This document shows, piece after piece, positions 1 to 9,241 of a stretch of DNA of 20,639 bases. The stretch's first letter is position 1; the number at the start of each line of letters is the position of its first letter. Below the pieces are notes generated by a model, which saw only the letters and a list, made by a program, of their open reading frames with translations, made no database searches and had not been told where the DNA came from. The stretch is from Larix sibirica (lineage: Eukaryota > Streptophyta > Pinopsida > Pinales > Pinaceae): NCBI GenBank assembly GCA_004151065.3, contig NWUY0300011677.1, positions 9,052 through 29,690 of the forward strand, in the 5' to 3' direction. The position numbers were made by a program, and so were the translations under genes.

Positions 1-37
1 CCCATAATGTGTGGACACAAAAATCTGTACAAACTAT

Positions 38-187
38 CAAACTGGAAAAAAATATCTTTAGCTCCTGGAATAGGTGGGAGGCCACCGATATTCATCTAGA
101 ACAGTCTTATAACCCGAAAATATGCCAAACTGGAAAAATTGTTTTGAGCTAGTGGAATAGGTGGGTGGCCACCGATATCCATCTGGA

Positions 188-190
<3 letters not shown>
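38..190. repeat. Tandem duplication, 88-bp period
   Basis: Two diverged head-to-tail copies start at 38 and 126. Both share the blocks CAAACTGGAAAAA, GGAATAGGTGGG and GGCCACCGATAT. The pair lies just beyond the last recognisable integrase sequence of element A and next to a TC microsatellite. An open minus-strand frame (58-270) crosses it, but its repeated peptide (YRWPPTYS) is only a product of the duplication. Confidence 0.8.
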
Positions 191-219
<29 letters not shown>

Positions 220-1140
220 CTTAACTTTCCGTTGAAATCTGTCAACCTTGAAACTTATAGCAAAGCCCAATATCCTACCTTGAACCTTTTTCCATTTATG
301 TGCTTACCATGCCATTTGACTCTTTGTTGTTGGATTATTTCAATATGAAATAAAGACTATTTTCTATACCCATGTAGTGCAATGAGTTGGTTCATGCTTT
401 CTTGATGTACTTCAAAGAGGTAAAGGCCTAGGTATATAATTTTTTAGAGTGTTTTAATCTCAAATTTAACAAGGATATTAACTATCTTTCAATGGACCAA
501 CTCATTGGTTGTAAACCCCATACTTATCGTCCATGTTGTGTTAAATTCCCATATTGCCTCTATTAACATATTTTCCCAATTTTAACATGTGTTCCCAATT
601 TTTTCTTTGTTGCTTCATCAACTTGGTAAGGATATATTCTAATTCTCTTTTTATGGCATCTACTTTCCCTTTTGCATGTGGGTGATAGGTAGTTGATTTC
701 CTATGATGAACCTTATATAATTCCATGATATTTTCAAAGAGGTTAGAAGTAAATTGAGGCCATTGATTTTTTACAATCTCCCTTGGATCCCCAAATATTG
801 TAAAACTGCTCTCATAAAGAAATTATGCCACCTTTTCCTCTTTATTATTTTTCATTAACTTCACTCTACCCACTTTGTCAAGTGATTTGTATAAATTTGT
901 ATGTTTTCCTTGTGGTTGGTTTGAGGATTAATGGGCCCTAAAAAATTGAATCCCCATTTTTCAAATGGCTCCATTTATACTTGTATTTCCAGTGGCATTT
1001 CATCTTTTTATGTAGGCCTTCCTATTCTTTAGCACTCATCACAATGAGATATGTGTTATGTGGCATCCTTCTATAGTGTTGGCCAATAGTACCTTACATA
1101 GAATTTGGTGGGCTATTATTTTTGTTGCAAAGTTTCCCCT
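190..1140 (-). pseudogene. Element A integrase, degenerate (Ty3/Gypsy)
   Basis: This frame would have encoded the integrase that inserts retrotransposon cDNA into the genome. In coding order (right to left) I see a worn zinc-finger region (NFATKIIAHQIL, about 1125-1090), a core with WPQFTSNLFENIMELYK (about 765-710) and STTYHPHAKGKVDAIKRELE (about 696-637), then TWTISMGFTTNELVH (about 525-480) and the C-terminal QQQRVKWHGK and GYWALL blocks (about 325-255). Stops and frameshifts interrupt it. The catalytic triad is gone: the WGxDF Asp is read as Gln (946-948), the DNGPQF Asp as Asn (766-768) and the Glu of GQVE as Asp (658-660). The frame ends in a GA repeat. The family assignment is firm; the finer lineage (Tat/Athila-like) is inference. 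Confidence 0.9.
192..219. repeat. (TC)14 dinucleotide microsatellite
   Basis: About fourteen uninterrupted TC units. On the minus strand it reads as GA repeats and begins exactly where the integrase C-terminal frame (motif NGKLRRE) loses similarity, so expansion has overwritten the end of the integrase sequence. Confidence 0.95.
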
Positions 1141-1356
1141 CACATGGTTTATCATGAAAAACATGTAGAATATCATGTACACCATCTTCCTTGATGCAAT
1201 GAAAAAATATGTTGTCTACTCCAACTTTGAATAAGTATCCTTTTATCCATGTATATGTGGCACTCTATAACACAATCTTGCAATGTTCTTTGTACGAAAA
1301 GTGCTGAGGATTTTTTTTTGCATCTAGAAAATTTGATATATTAGCAAACTAGAGGG
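1141..1356 (-). pseudogene. Element A linker between RNase H and integrase, degenerate
   Basis: The stretch joins the pol block ending in DDSFPNEHL to the integrase zinc finger. In related plant Gypsy elements this linker contains an ADIANYLA-type segment and a VFDIL..CH block; here only scattered matches remain (for example a frame with YMIFYMFF in place of the second block). There is no continuous frame. It is assigned mainly by its position. Confidence 0.5.
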
Positions 1357-1782
1357 TTTGAACTCAAATTTAAGTGCTCATTTGGAAAAGAATCATCCAT
1401 AATCGAACTAATATGGTTAAGTATGGTTAGGGAATTCTGAGGTGTTGGAATTTGATAAACTAGGGATACCTTCGCTAGGTCTACTTCAATACCACATAGA
1501 GAAAAATCATGTACTAGAACTATCTGCTCATTCATAAGCATAACAATTTTTGTTTCTTATGGATAGATTCATTTTTTGGAAACATTTAAGGAGACTTTCC
1601 AAATTTCTTAGTGCTTCTTGGAATGTGTTTCCATTAACAAAATAATCCACGTATGTTTCCACACTATCGTAAACTAAATCTAAGAAAATACTCAGATAAC
1701 TCTCTAGAAGGTAGTAGGTGCATTACTCATTCCAAATGAATGTCCAATGTCCAACTTGTGTGGAATACCACCAAAATGGAAG
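1357..1782 (-). pseudogene. Element A RT/thumb block, downstream copy (unit A)
   Basis: This is the second, coding-downstream copy of a duplicated pol block. In coding order it holds FGMSNAPTTF (about 1745-1715), matching the FGLCNAPATFQ region of plant Gypsy RT. Next come the catalytic turn read as YVDY (1642-1653) instead of YxDD, GNTFQEALRNLESLLKC, then the thumb segment GIEVDLAKVSLVYQIPTPQN (about 1485-1426). DDSFPNEHL follows directly, so the RNase H domain is absent. The open frame at 1341-1541 is the remaining readable piece. It is a pseudogene by the altered motif and the missing domain. Confidence 0.85.
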
Positions 1783-2185
1783 TTTGCACTGAAATATAAG
1801 TGTTCATTTGGAAATGAATCATCAACAACTTCATAATTTGCATTGTTTGTTAGCCAAGATAAAATGTCTAGAACAACATTTTTCTTTCTAATTTTGTTAA
1901 ATATGGTGAGGTCAAATGTTGAGGTGTTGGGAGTTGATAAATGATAGCTATCTTGGCTAGGTCTTATTTAATACCACTTGGAGAAACATGATGTCCTATA
2001 ACTATCCTCTCATTCACAAGCATAACATTTTTCATTCATAACATTTTTTGATAACATCTAAGAACATTTTCCATATTTGTTAGTGCTTCCTGGAATGTGT
2101 TTCCATAAGAAGTGAAATAATCCATGTATATTTCCAATTTCCACACTATCATGAACTCAAACTAAGTAAATGCCCAAAAAAATCT
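1783..2185 (-). pseudogene. Element A RT/thumb block, upstream copy (unit B)
   Basis: This is the homologous first copy of the block. It contains YMDY (2117-2128), GNTFQEALTNMENVL, LVNERIVIGHHVSPSGIK and LAKIAIIYQLPTPQ. After a gap of only about 40 bases comes VVLDILSWL (about 1885-1855), which corresponds to the VVADHLSRL end of the RNase H region, and then DDSFPNEHL (about 1825-1800). Most of RNase H is therefore missing here too. Both copies share the Asp-to-Tyr change in the catalytic turn and the RNase H loss, so both changes came before the duplication. Confidence 0.85.
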
Positions 2186-2189
2186 ATAT

Positions 2190-2545
2190 ATGTGTTCCCT
2201 GTGTTTGAAAAAACATGGTATGTCCACATAGGTTAAACACCCCAAGGGTAGGTGAATGTTGTTTTATATTGGTCTTATGGGATGATCTAAATTTGATTGT
2301 ACCCACTAAATCCATTTAGAAAGGAGAGGTATTTTTTCTTAGAAAATGCATCTAATACATGGGAAATGAATGGTAGGGAAGAATGGTCCTTTCTAGTGGC
2401 CTTGTTAAGTTCTTTGTAGTCCACATAGATTCTCCACTCCCCCCTCTTTATTTGGAACATTAAAAAAATAAAATACCCATTTATTGTCTAAGATAGGGTA
2501 AATCAAGCCTGCATCTAAAAGTTTTTATATTTTAGTTTTAACTAT
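2190..2545 (-). pseudogene. Element A reverse transcriptase, fingers/palm part
   Basis: The coding-upstream part of RT, which copies element RNA into DNA. Clear motifs in order are KRGEWRIYVDYKELNKATRK (about 2455-2385), LPFISHVLDAF, KKKYLSFLNGFSGYNQI (2291-2341) and TTFTYPWG (about 2262-2239). These match plant Ty3/Gypsy RT, where the consensus is LDGFSGYNQI. The motif A catalytic Asp is Asn here (codon at 2314-2316), and in-frame stops follow YNQI. The YRVLPFG block expected before unit B is not recognisable. Confidence 0.92.
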
Positions 2546-2793
2546 GTCCTTGAGTGTAGGATTCATCCTTCTTTGTGGTTTCCTGATTGGAAAATAATCA
2601 TACCTGATGTAGATATGATGTTTACAAATATCATGATGAATGCCTTGCATGCCATTGTAATCCCAAGAAAATACAGAACTATGTGTTCTAAGGATGTCTA
2701 ATAGTTTTTACTCTTAGATAAGGGTCTAAGAACTATAAAGTTTGTTGGATATTGCCATGAATATATTGGAACTATGACATATTCTAACATTAT
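2546..2793 (-). pseudogene. Element A protease-to-RT spacer, degenerate
   Basis: The interval between the protease and the first RT motifs. Fragments such as YSWQYPTNFIVL (about 2765-2730) match the SWEYPADFLVL segment that follows the aspartic protease in plant Gypsy polyproteins. The rest is broken by stops and gives no further domain. Confidence 0.6.
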
Positions 2794-3156
2794 CTATGGT
2801 CTAGTAGTATACCTATTTGCAAGTTTAAGGACAATGGGTATGTGTCTCGGTAATTCTCCTAAGTTTAACATGAGCGTAGTGCCCTTGGTCATTACATTGA
2901 TTGCTACCCCTAAACCTATCAAGGTGTTTTGAATCATGCACTTACTAATGTAGATATATATAACAAGACATCCTGCATTGAAGTATTTGGGGATAATAAT
3001 TTTTCTCGACATAAGGTCAACAAGTTTCCTTGCAACATTGATGGTAAGGGGATTTCCTTTTTCCCTCCTAGTTCTTGTTATGCACATTTCCTTGGTGATT
3101 TTTTTATACATGAGAACATCTTTGATTGCTTGAGGAAGAGGTATTTTCACAAACAA
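2794..3156 (-). pseudogene. Element A aspartic protease region (Gag-Pol)
   Basis: A 120-codon open stretch from the retropepsin region of a Gag-Pol polyprotein; the enzyme would cleave the polyprotein during particle maturation. It starts with FVKIPLPQAIKDVLMYKK and runs through GNPLTINVARKLVDLMSRK, NTLIGLGVAINVM and LPRHIPIVLKLANR, all matching plant Gypsy polyproteins. The family active site is D-L/S-G-A; here the Asp is Gly (codon 2914-2916, TLIGLG), so even this open piece could not be active. The open frame is a relic, not a gene. Its start Met is an internal residue. Confidence 0.9.
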
Positions 3157-3543
3157 TTTTTTTCAGTTCTCTTAGAAGTTAATTTTTAGAGTGAGTGTAG
3201 GATTTCTTTTGTTCTAACCTCTTCAAATAAGGCATGGTTTTCTGTTGAAAGGATTGTTGGTTTTGCTCTTGGATTTCTTTCTCATTATCTAGTCTATCTT
3301 CTATTGGTTCAGTAATGAGAGGAGCCAAAGGGGTTTGTTGAATGAATATTTAACTCATTTACAATGATTTTAATGAGTAGGATGTATAGTTTGTCATCTC
3401 AATATCATAGATTGGTTGTACTTGTCTATTGTTGGGGTTTGGTATTAGTTGGGTAGGCATTTGTGGTTGTTTAGGAGCATGTTGAGTATTGCTTTATGTA
3501 AGAGGTGTAGGAGGTGGAAGAAATATTTGTTGTTTTTATCTTT
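3157..3543 (-). pseudogene. Element A Gag/protease linker, Pro/Gln-rich remnant (left part)
   Basis: On the minus strand this reads as broken Pro/Gln-rich segments (LPPPTPLT, NTQHAPKQPQMPTQLIPNP, QQTPLAPLITEP), typical of the low-complexity tract between the Gag zinc finger and the protease in plant Gypsy elements. It is cut at 3543/3544 by element B and resumes at 10967 on the far side. Confidence 0.7.
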
Positions 3544-3548
3544 GAGGT
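3544..3548. other. Target-site duplication of element B, left (GAGGT)
   Basis: GAGGT lies directly before the 5' LTR and is repeated exactly after the 3' LTR at 10962-10966. A 5-bp duplication is usual for Ty3/Gypsy integration. Confidence 0.85.
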
Positions 3549-3934
3549 TTATGAGTCGTGTAAATGACACATTATTTGGTCCTCTTGGTCATACTTAAGG
3601 CTTGTTAGGGAGGAATAAGGGTCTAAGTTGCATACATTTTTATAAACTTTATGATATTCTTCCCAAAATCCTATACACGTTTGTTAATTGAATATCTTGA
3701 CATGTGATTAGTAACATTTACTTAATTTTATTATTCCTTTGATTGATTTAATGAGATAATGGGCTAATATTTTTCAAAGAACTATTCATTTTTGATGGAT
3801 TTGTAGGTGGCAGTTATCTAAAAGCTAAGTGAAAGAGATCAAGTCACAAAAATCAACTTAATCTCTCTCAATGAGTTCACTAGTCAAACTAGAGTGGTCA
3901 AGAGATTTAAGGGATTATGTCCCATCTTGATTCC

Positions 3935-4288
3935 CATGAGATTCCATCAAATAAATAAATAAAATGATCATCATAGGTCAAAATTATGGAGTCTAGGTTG
4001 AGTTTCTCAAGAAGGAATCAATCCCACAAAGTTAGCATATTGATTTCTAGTTAACTGGAGACAACCTCCACAAATCAAGGAGTTGATTGCATGGGGTAGT
4101 TTCTAAATATTCTCATGAGATTTCAACACATAAATAAGGACTCAACATCATCCCAAGTTGAAACCATGGAGGAAAAATCGAGTTCCTATGAGGGGTAATC
4201 CATCCCACAAAGTTAGCATGCTGATTTCTAGGGGACAACTTCCACAAATCAAGGAGTTGATTGCATGGGTAGTTTTTTGTTATTCTTG
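3935..4288. repeat. U3 tandem duplication in 5' LTR, about 180-bp period
   Basis: Two copies start with CATGAGATT at 3935 and 4114. They share CCCACAAAGTTAGCAT, TTGATTTCTAG-type and TCCACAAATCAAGGAGTTGA blocks. The array ends where the TATA-like box begins. The 3' LTR has the same arrangement, so the duplication is older than the insertion. Confidence 0.88.
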
Positions 4289-4295
4289 TATAAAT
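4289..4295 (+). promoter_or_regulatory. Putative TATA box of element B 5' LTR
   Basis: TATAAAT in the context TTCTTGTATAAATGATAG, conserved in the other LTR at 9992-9998. Its place just after the repeated U3 block suits a retrotransposon promoter. The transcription start is not visible from sequence alone. Confidence 0.55.
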
Positions 4296-5262
4296 GATAG
4301 TGCATTTGATAGCACGAAGTTAATATTATATTATTATTATTCTCTTCATCATTTTCCCTTCTCTCCTTTGTTGACCAAGGAGAATTTGTAAGAGGCAGCT
4401 TGCTACACTATTTTAATGGAATACTTTTAATGAAAAACTAGTTTTGGTTTATCTTTGGGTTAGTTAGTTTAGAAAGGGTTCCAGGAGATCCCTTAGGTTG
4501 GGTCCACTCAAGGAAGGAATGATAAGACTTTCCATACATTTTCCTTCAGTCGTTTACTTCATTTCATGGTTTTTAAATTTGGATTACAGTAAACGTAGTA
4601 ATTCTACATTTATTGTAATAGTAAGCATAGAAGTTCTACATTCTGTAGCAATTTTCTGTAGGAAGTTATTTCCATTTCTTTGGAATTTTTTTTCTTTATT
4701 TATGATTCTAGAGGTTAGATTTATGCTTCCCATGTAATTTACTTTATGTATGAATTCATCATTAAAATTGGTCAATGCTATCCCTTTGCATCTTTGAATA
4801 TTTGTATGGAACTATTAGCTTCCTAACATCCAAAATTCAGTATTCCTAAGGTAGAGTAAGGTGGACTTTCACTAGAGGTTGATGTAGCCAGGAGCGTCAA
4901 ATCAAACTAAGCTTTCCTCTGAAGCAAATCATAAGGATTTAAATGCCAAGTGGAATCTTTGGATCTTACATTCTTGCGACTTGTAGTTAGCAATCATTTA
5001 AAGTTTTTCGTAGAAGATTTTTGGTTTATTATATTAGATTTCATTTCTGTTTTAGAGTAGATTTCCTTCCCTATTTATTAGGTTAGATTTAATTTTATCG
5101 TTAAGATAGATTTCACTTGTACTAATGGAAGAATTATTCCTTTGCAACTGCATACATACTGCATAGTACCTCAAAGTTGGTACGAAATCCCGGATTGACA
5201 ATTTGAGTAATGAGCCAAGGGATTTAGTTTCTATAGCTACAATTTATTAGATGACCACTTTT

Positions 5263-5280
5263 TGGCGTTATTGTCAGGGA
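5263..5280 (+). other. Primer binding site of element B (tRNA-Asp type)
   Basis: TGGCGTTATTGTCAGGGA lies 5 nt (CTTTT) after the 5' LTR. Compared with the plant tRNA-Asp complement TGGCGCCGTTGCCGGGGA it differs at 5 of 18 positions, all transitions. Element A has the same CTTTT spacer and a second decayed version of this site, which supports both calls. Confidence 0.85.
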
Positions 5281-5409
5281 GGTGCTATGATTGTATTAGG
5301 AATAATTTGAAATTGCATTGGAAAATTTAAAAAATATAGCTCGCATGCATCCATATGATTTATATGTATCAAACCCCCATGATTGTGATGTATGTTTAGG
5401 CATGAAATC
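5281..5409 (+). other. Element B leader
   Basis: Untranslated leader between the primer site and the decayed frame. A short open stretch in another frame starts at the ATG at 5345 and reads YDLYVSNPHDCDVCLGMKSW. It may be the shifted beginning of the following frame. Confidence 0.5.
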
Positions 5410-6114
5410 ATGGCCATCAAGATGCTAAAGAAGTTTTTGAAGAGAGGAGGACAAATTGATACAAATATTTTCTCAAATCCATGTTGTAAGCCAAGAGCTA
5501 CAAACATAGATGGATCTGCAACCCAATAAGCCATAAAAGAAAGGATACATGAGCAAGTTCCACAAGAAGATGAGGAAAATTTTCCTTCGTCTTTATATTT
5601 CAATGAAACTGAGTGTGGAATCAATGAAGAAGAGATTTTTCTCAGCCATATGTCCATTCATGTGAGAGAGATTGAAGATCCATGTCCATCTCTCATCCAT
5701 CCTTGCATGTATGCAAAGCAAATCAAAGATTCATAGAGAGAACTTGATGGGGACCAGACATTAGATCTTGGAGTTGATGAATTTCTTGCATGCTTGTCAC
5801 CAAACCCATTGTGCATTCAAGAGAGAAATGAATGAGTCTCAAAAGAACATCGTTACATGAAGGAGAACGAATTGCAAATAATTATCAAAGAACAAGAGAT
5901 CCAGACAGGTCATGACTACATTGAGTCTTGGTTTCAACCAATCATCAATGAACAATACCACTCCAATCTTCAACATTTCTTGGCACCTTATCCACTTGTG
6001 CAGCTGGTTCCTCATAGCCTGGCATCAATTAAGGTACATTTTTCAAACTTGGATATGAGTTCACTCAAGATTCCACTACGTAAGTGGATGCATTGGAAGT
6101 ATTTCTACACTTGA
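5410..6114 (+). pseudogene. Element B reading frame, 235 codons with three stops; unrecognised
   Basis: One reading phase stays coherent from the ATG at 5410 to the stop at 6112-6114, broken only by TAA at 5527, TAG at 5734 and TGA at 5833. Each stop could come from a C-to-T change in a Gln or Arg codon. Composition is protein-like: an acidic middle (QVPQEDEENFPSS, INEEEIFL, LDLGVDEFLA) and a C-terminal part rich in aromatic and hydrophobic residues (YIESWFQP, LAPYPLVQLVPHSLASIK, LRKWMHWKYFYT). The last 85 codons are fully open. Its place after the primer site is where gag normally lies, but I see no zinc knuckle and cannot match it to a Gag domain. Function unknown. Confidence 0.6.
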
Positions 6115-6301
6115 GAAGAGAGGTAATATTTTTCAAGTAGGGTAGGATAGGTAGATTTGTCTTTGTGAATAGAAAAGAGGAAAAATAAATAAATAATAAA
6201 AAATCTTATGCTAAAAACCTCTCTCAGGCGCCTAGGATATGAATTTGCTTGAAAACCTCATTTGAGGTGGTAAAGGTTTGTAGAAATAAAAGATTCCTTA
6301 T
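6115..6301 (+). other. Element B interior, non-coding
   Basis: AT-rich DNA directly after the decayed frame, including AAATAAATAAATAATAAA (about 6183-6200) and a GGCGCCTAGGAT block. TGAAAACCTCATTTGAGG (about 6249) resembles the unit of the array that follows. No coding signal seen. Confidence 0.5.
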
Positions 6302-6396
6302 GGTGAAAACCACAATGGCACCATGAGGCAGAGCATTGGTGAAAACCAACAAGGCACCACGAGGCAGAGCATTGGTGGAAACCAACAATGGTGCCC
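6302..6396. repeat. 36-bp tandem repeat, about 2.6 copies
   Basis: Units start at 6302, 6338 and 6374 with GGTGAAAACC (GGTGGAAACC in the third) and contain GGCACCA/CGAGGCAGAGCATT. Thirty-six is a multiple of three, so frames stay open through it (plus 6336-6731, minus 6224-6463); the peptides are repeat products, not genes. Confidence 0.9.
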
Positions 6397-6628
6397 TTGC
6401 TTTGAGAAAAAAACAAAAATGGAAAAATAATAAATATATAAATTTGTACAAGGAACTCTTCAAATTTTATCCCACAAGTCATGCATGCTCATTCTCGTTT
6501 CCCAATAAAAGTCAAAAGCAAACCATTCAAGTATCAAGAAGCAGTATGGTCCGATGTCCTGACGACTACTCCCAAATGGTTTCATATCAGAGGCTGGAAT
6601 TTTTACAGGTAATAGATGGCATATTTAC

Positions 6629-7110
6629 CTATATCCCCATACATCAATATATATTGAGTTCAATGGGGGTAAAAAAATCAATGACAGTCCTCTACAAAAA
6701 GCGTGCACATTTGAGGAAAACTCTGACATAGATACGGTGTTCTTTTCATTACTCCCTCATAAGTTGGAATTTAAGGCCTGAAAAAATTTGAGGGTGTAGG
6801 GAACATGTTCCTATATCTCCCCATGCAATTTAATTGAAAAATATTAAGTTTAGGTTGGGTAAAAAATTAAATTACATCTAGGTACTAGAAGCTTGAATAT
6901 TTGGAGGCCAATCTGTCATAGCTTTGGTATTTTCATCATAACTCCATCATAAGTTGGATTCAGGATTTGATGGTTTTACAGAGCATAGAGGACATCCTCC
7001 TCTATCTCTCCATAAAATTTGATCAAAAAATTGATGTGTATAAGTGGGTGATAAAAAAATCAGTTATATTCCTACACCGAAAAATGAGTACTTTTTCCTC
7101 AAGTTATACA
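6629..7110. repeat. Diverged tandem repeat, about 185-bp period, about 2.5 copies
   Basis: Units begin with CTATATCCCC (6629), CTATATCTCCCC (6811) and CTCTATCTCTCC (7000). Each is followed by an AATTTGAT/AATTTAATTG segment and a GGGT(A/G)A-AAAAA run. The first two end in TCAT(A/T)ACTCC(A/C)TCATAAGTTGG. Identity is low enough that the array must be old. Confidence 0.7.
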
Positions 7111-7227
7111 CAATCAACAAGCAAAATCAAAGGATTTTCAATCTATCGAGGGAATGCAATTTTTTTTCCAAAAAAGTCATGAAGCTCATCTACAAGAATA
7201 AGTACTCTTCAATTAAATCTCTTCCAA

Positions 7228-7340
7228 TCAAGCGAGCCAGCATTTATTCAATCAAGCGAGTCAACCATCATTATTTCAAGCGAGCCAACAATTGTTTCAA
7301 GCAAGCCAACAAGGATTCCAAGCAAGCAAGCGAGGCATAC
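7228..7340. repeat. Minisatellite, 20-24-bp unit TCAAGC(G/A)AGCCAACA
   Basis: Five imperfect units start near 7228, 7252, 7276, 7297 and 7317, with spacing 24, 24, 21 and 20. They give a Lys/Arg/Ala/Asn-rich repeat in the open frame 7044-7406 (KRAS, KRVN, KRANN, KQANK). That frame has no similarity I recognise and is best treated as a repeat product. Confidence 0.75.
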
Positions 7341-7406
7341 GAAAAATTTCCATCTCAAATCCAACAAGCCATTAATCAAAGAAAGTTCAAACACACATCC
7401 AAATAA

Positions 7407-9241
7407 AGAAAATGTTAAGTAATTTAGGTAACTTATTATCTCTTGTCATTTTATTCATTTAGCAATATACACAAGGCTTTAGTAAGATATCAAAAGTTTA
7501 AATCATTTTTCAATGGGTAATGCACCAAATTTGGGGGGAGGAGTTTCAAAGAGGAGAATTATATGGATGTACAATTCTTCCATCATTTCATCTCCAATCA
7601 AAGGTATGTCAATTATTACACAAGCCTGCACCCATATTCAATTTTCAACCCACAAAAAGAATGAAACGGTCTGATAATTTTTGTAGGTACATCCATCACC
7701 ATCAAGCAACACATCCACTATTGTCCACATTGATACCCCCCTACAAATTTGTTTCATGTAAAATAATTCATCACCATTTTCATCCATGTGAATTATCCTT
7801 TCCATTTACATTGCATATTCATTATTATTTAGACAACACAATATTGTTTCAATTAACACTACCTAGATTATATTGGATAAATCTATTTCATTCCACCATC
7901 ATCACCAAAGCTCCATTCATCTTCTATACTTGAATTACATTACATCGTAAAAAATATCAAATCTAACAGAAATGACACTTCAATTACCGCAATCAAATGC
8001 AAAGCATCTACATAATCTGTCGTTACATGTTTTCTACATTTTCACCACCTACATGAAATCTACATCTAGAAAATGTAGTTTCTACATCTAGTTCTAAAAC
8101 TACAGAGTTCGGCAAATTAAATGGATTGCAGCAAATTTACAATCAAACTGTTGAAGGTATTTATCACATCAAACTCAAAAGCATATGGCAAGTTATCCTA
8201 GAGGTAAGTTGCATTCAAAAGTTTAAATCGATTGCATATCTTCTTAACACTTTCTGCATGCGACATTAATCTAAAGTTAGGGGTAGTGAAATTTATCATT
8301 CAAATATTACTGTAAGTTCCAAATTCAAGTATCCAAGGATGGATGCATAATATAACAATTACTTAAGTTAGTAACCACAAGTGGAAGGAGGATCATTATG
8401 GGTGAAGGCATGTTGATGTGATAGTTTGAGGGAAAATAAAACAATGAGGAAGTTGTTGTGGGAATGATGGAATTTAGAGGATGATTTGATGTTTTCTACA
8501 TTCAGGAGAGGATCTCAAGGAAAAATTCATGCATGTGCAACTCAGCTAGCTAGACATATAGAAAAGGTACAATAAAGGTTGATCAAAAGACACATAAGGA
8601 GCAAGGAAAAAAAAGGAAACATAGTAATAGGTAGTCTACATTAATTTCTTTTGAATGCTCTATTCTAGGATTTAGTAAGATTGCAATAAGTTATGGTTTA
8701 GGAAGAGAGTCCTCAAACCCTATACAAAATCATATTGTCATACATATTGATAAAAGGGAAATGACCTTACTCCATCCCTATGGGATATAGATAGGAAAAC
8801 CTCCGTGGGAAGGAAATTTTTTAAATCTTTTATAGAGATAAGAGAACATAGTATTATGGTCACCAAAAGTAAAATATGGGATAAGACGACAGAGAGTAGC
8901 ATGCTCCATGCTTATGATTTCAAGCTCCTGCAACAACTAAGAATCCTAGCATGTCAAAAACCATACTAGAGAATTAACATTCCTTGTTTTTCATTGTAGT
9001 CACTAGCAAGTATGAATGTGAAAGCACAATTAGGAAAGAGAATATGCATGCATAAGCAACTAAAAAAAGCTACAGAAGCAAGGGAGGTGTAGGAAATATT
9101 AATTAAAATTTGAACAAAATCTCATAATGGCAACCCAAGATTTCAACGCATGCAATAAACGCCCATTTGGTGATTTTTCTTCACATGCATCCAAACACAC
9201 TTTGGAAAACAATTTTGTTGCATGGGGAGATGCAGAACCTT
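7407..9241 (+). other. Element B 3' interior, no coding content recognised
   Basis: About 1.8 kb of AT-rich sequence. The only sizeable frame is 7520-7933 (137 codons, His/Ile/Pro-rich), without recognisable motifs and probably chance. Around 8030-8100 CTACAT words cluster and form a small hairpin (CTACATCTAGAAAATGTAG). No pol motif was found on either strand. Confidence 0.6.

Larger units (their letters stand above)
3549..5257 (+). repeat. 5' LTR of element B
   Basis: Aligns over its whole length with 9256-10961. The 3' LTR begins TGACGAGCCCTGTAAATG. This copy begins TTATGAGTCGTGTAAATG, aligned without gaps, so its terminal TG has mutated. It ends in CCA. It contains a roughly 180-bp tandem duplication (3935-4288) directly before a TATA-like box at 4289, which would divide it into a U3 of about 0.75 kb and an R/U5 of about 0.95 kb. 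Open frames at 4158-4391 and 4498-4737 are chance frames; the first also occurs in the other LTR. Confidence 0.92.

Noticed and set aside
2929-3189. 86-codon plus-strand open frame
   Set aside because: It is antisense to the protease region of element A, whose minus-strand motifs are clear.
3554-3558. Element B LTR starting at TGTAAATG (3559/9266)
   Set aside because: That boundary gives no matching target duplication and leaves a gap after the polypurine tract. Moving it 10 bases out gives GAGGT on both sides, an ungapped LTR alignment and direct contact with the polypurine tract.
5274-5657. 127-codon minus-strand open frame
   Set aside because: It lies antisense to the element B leader and decayed frame, covers the edge of the primer site and has no recognisable motif.
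6336-6731. 131-codon plus-strand open frame and overlapping minus frames
   Set aside because: They start in a 36-bp tandem repeat that keeps several phases open, and the rest is low-complexity without motifs.
7520-7933. 137-codon plus-strand frame in element B interior
   Set aside because: Skewed His/Ile/Pro composition, no motif and no link to a coding context. Left as probable chance, although copies of the element could be used to test it.
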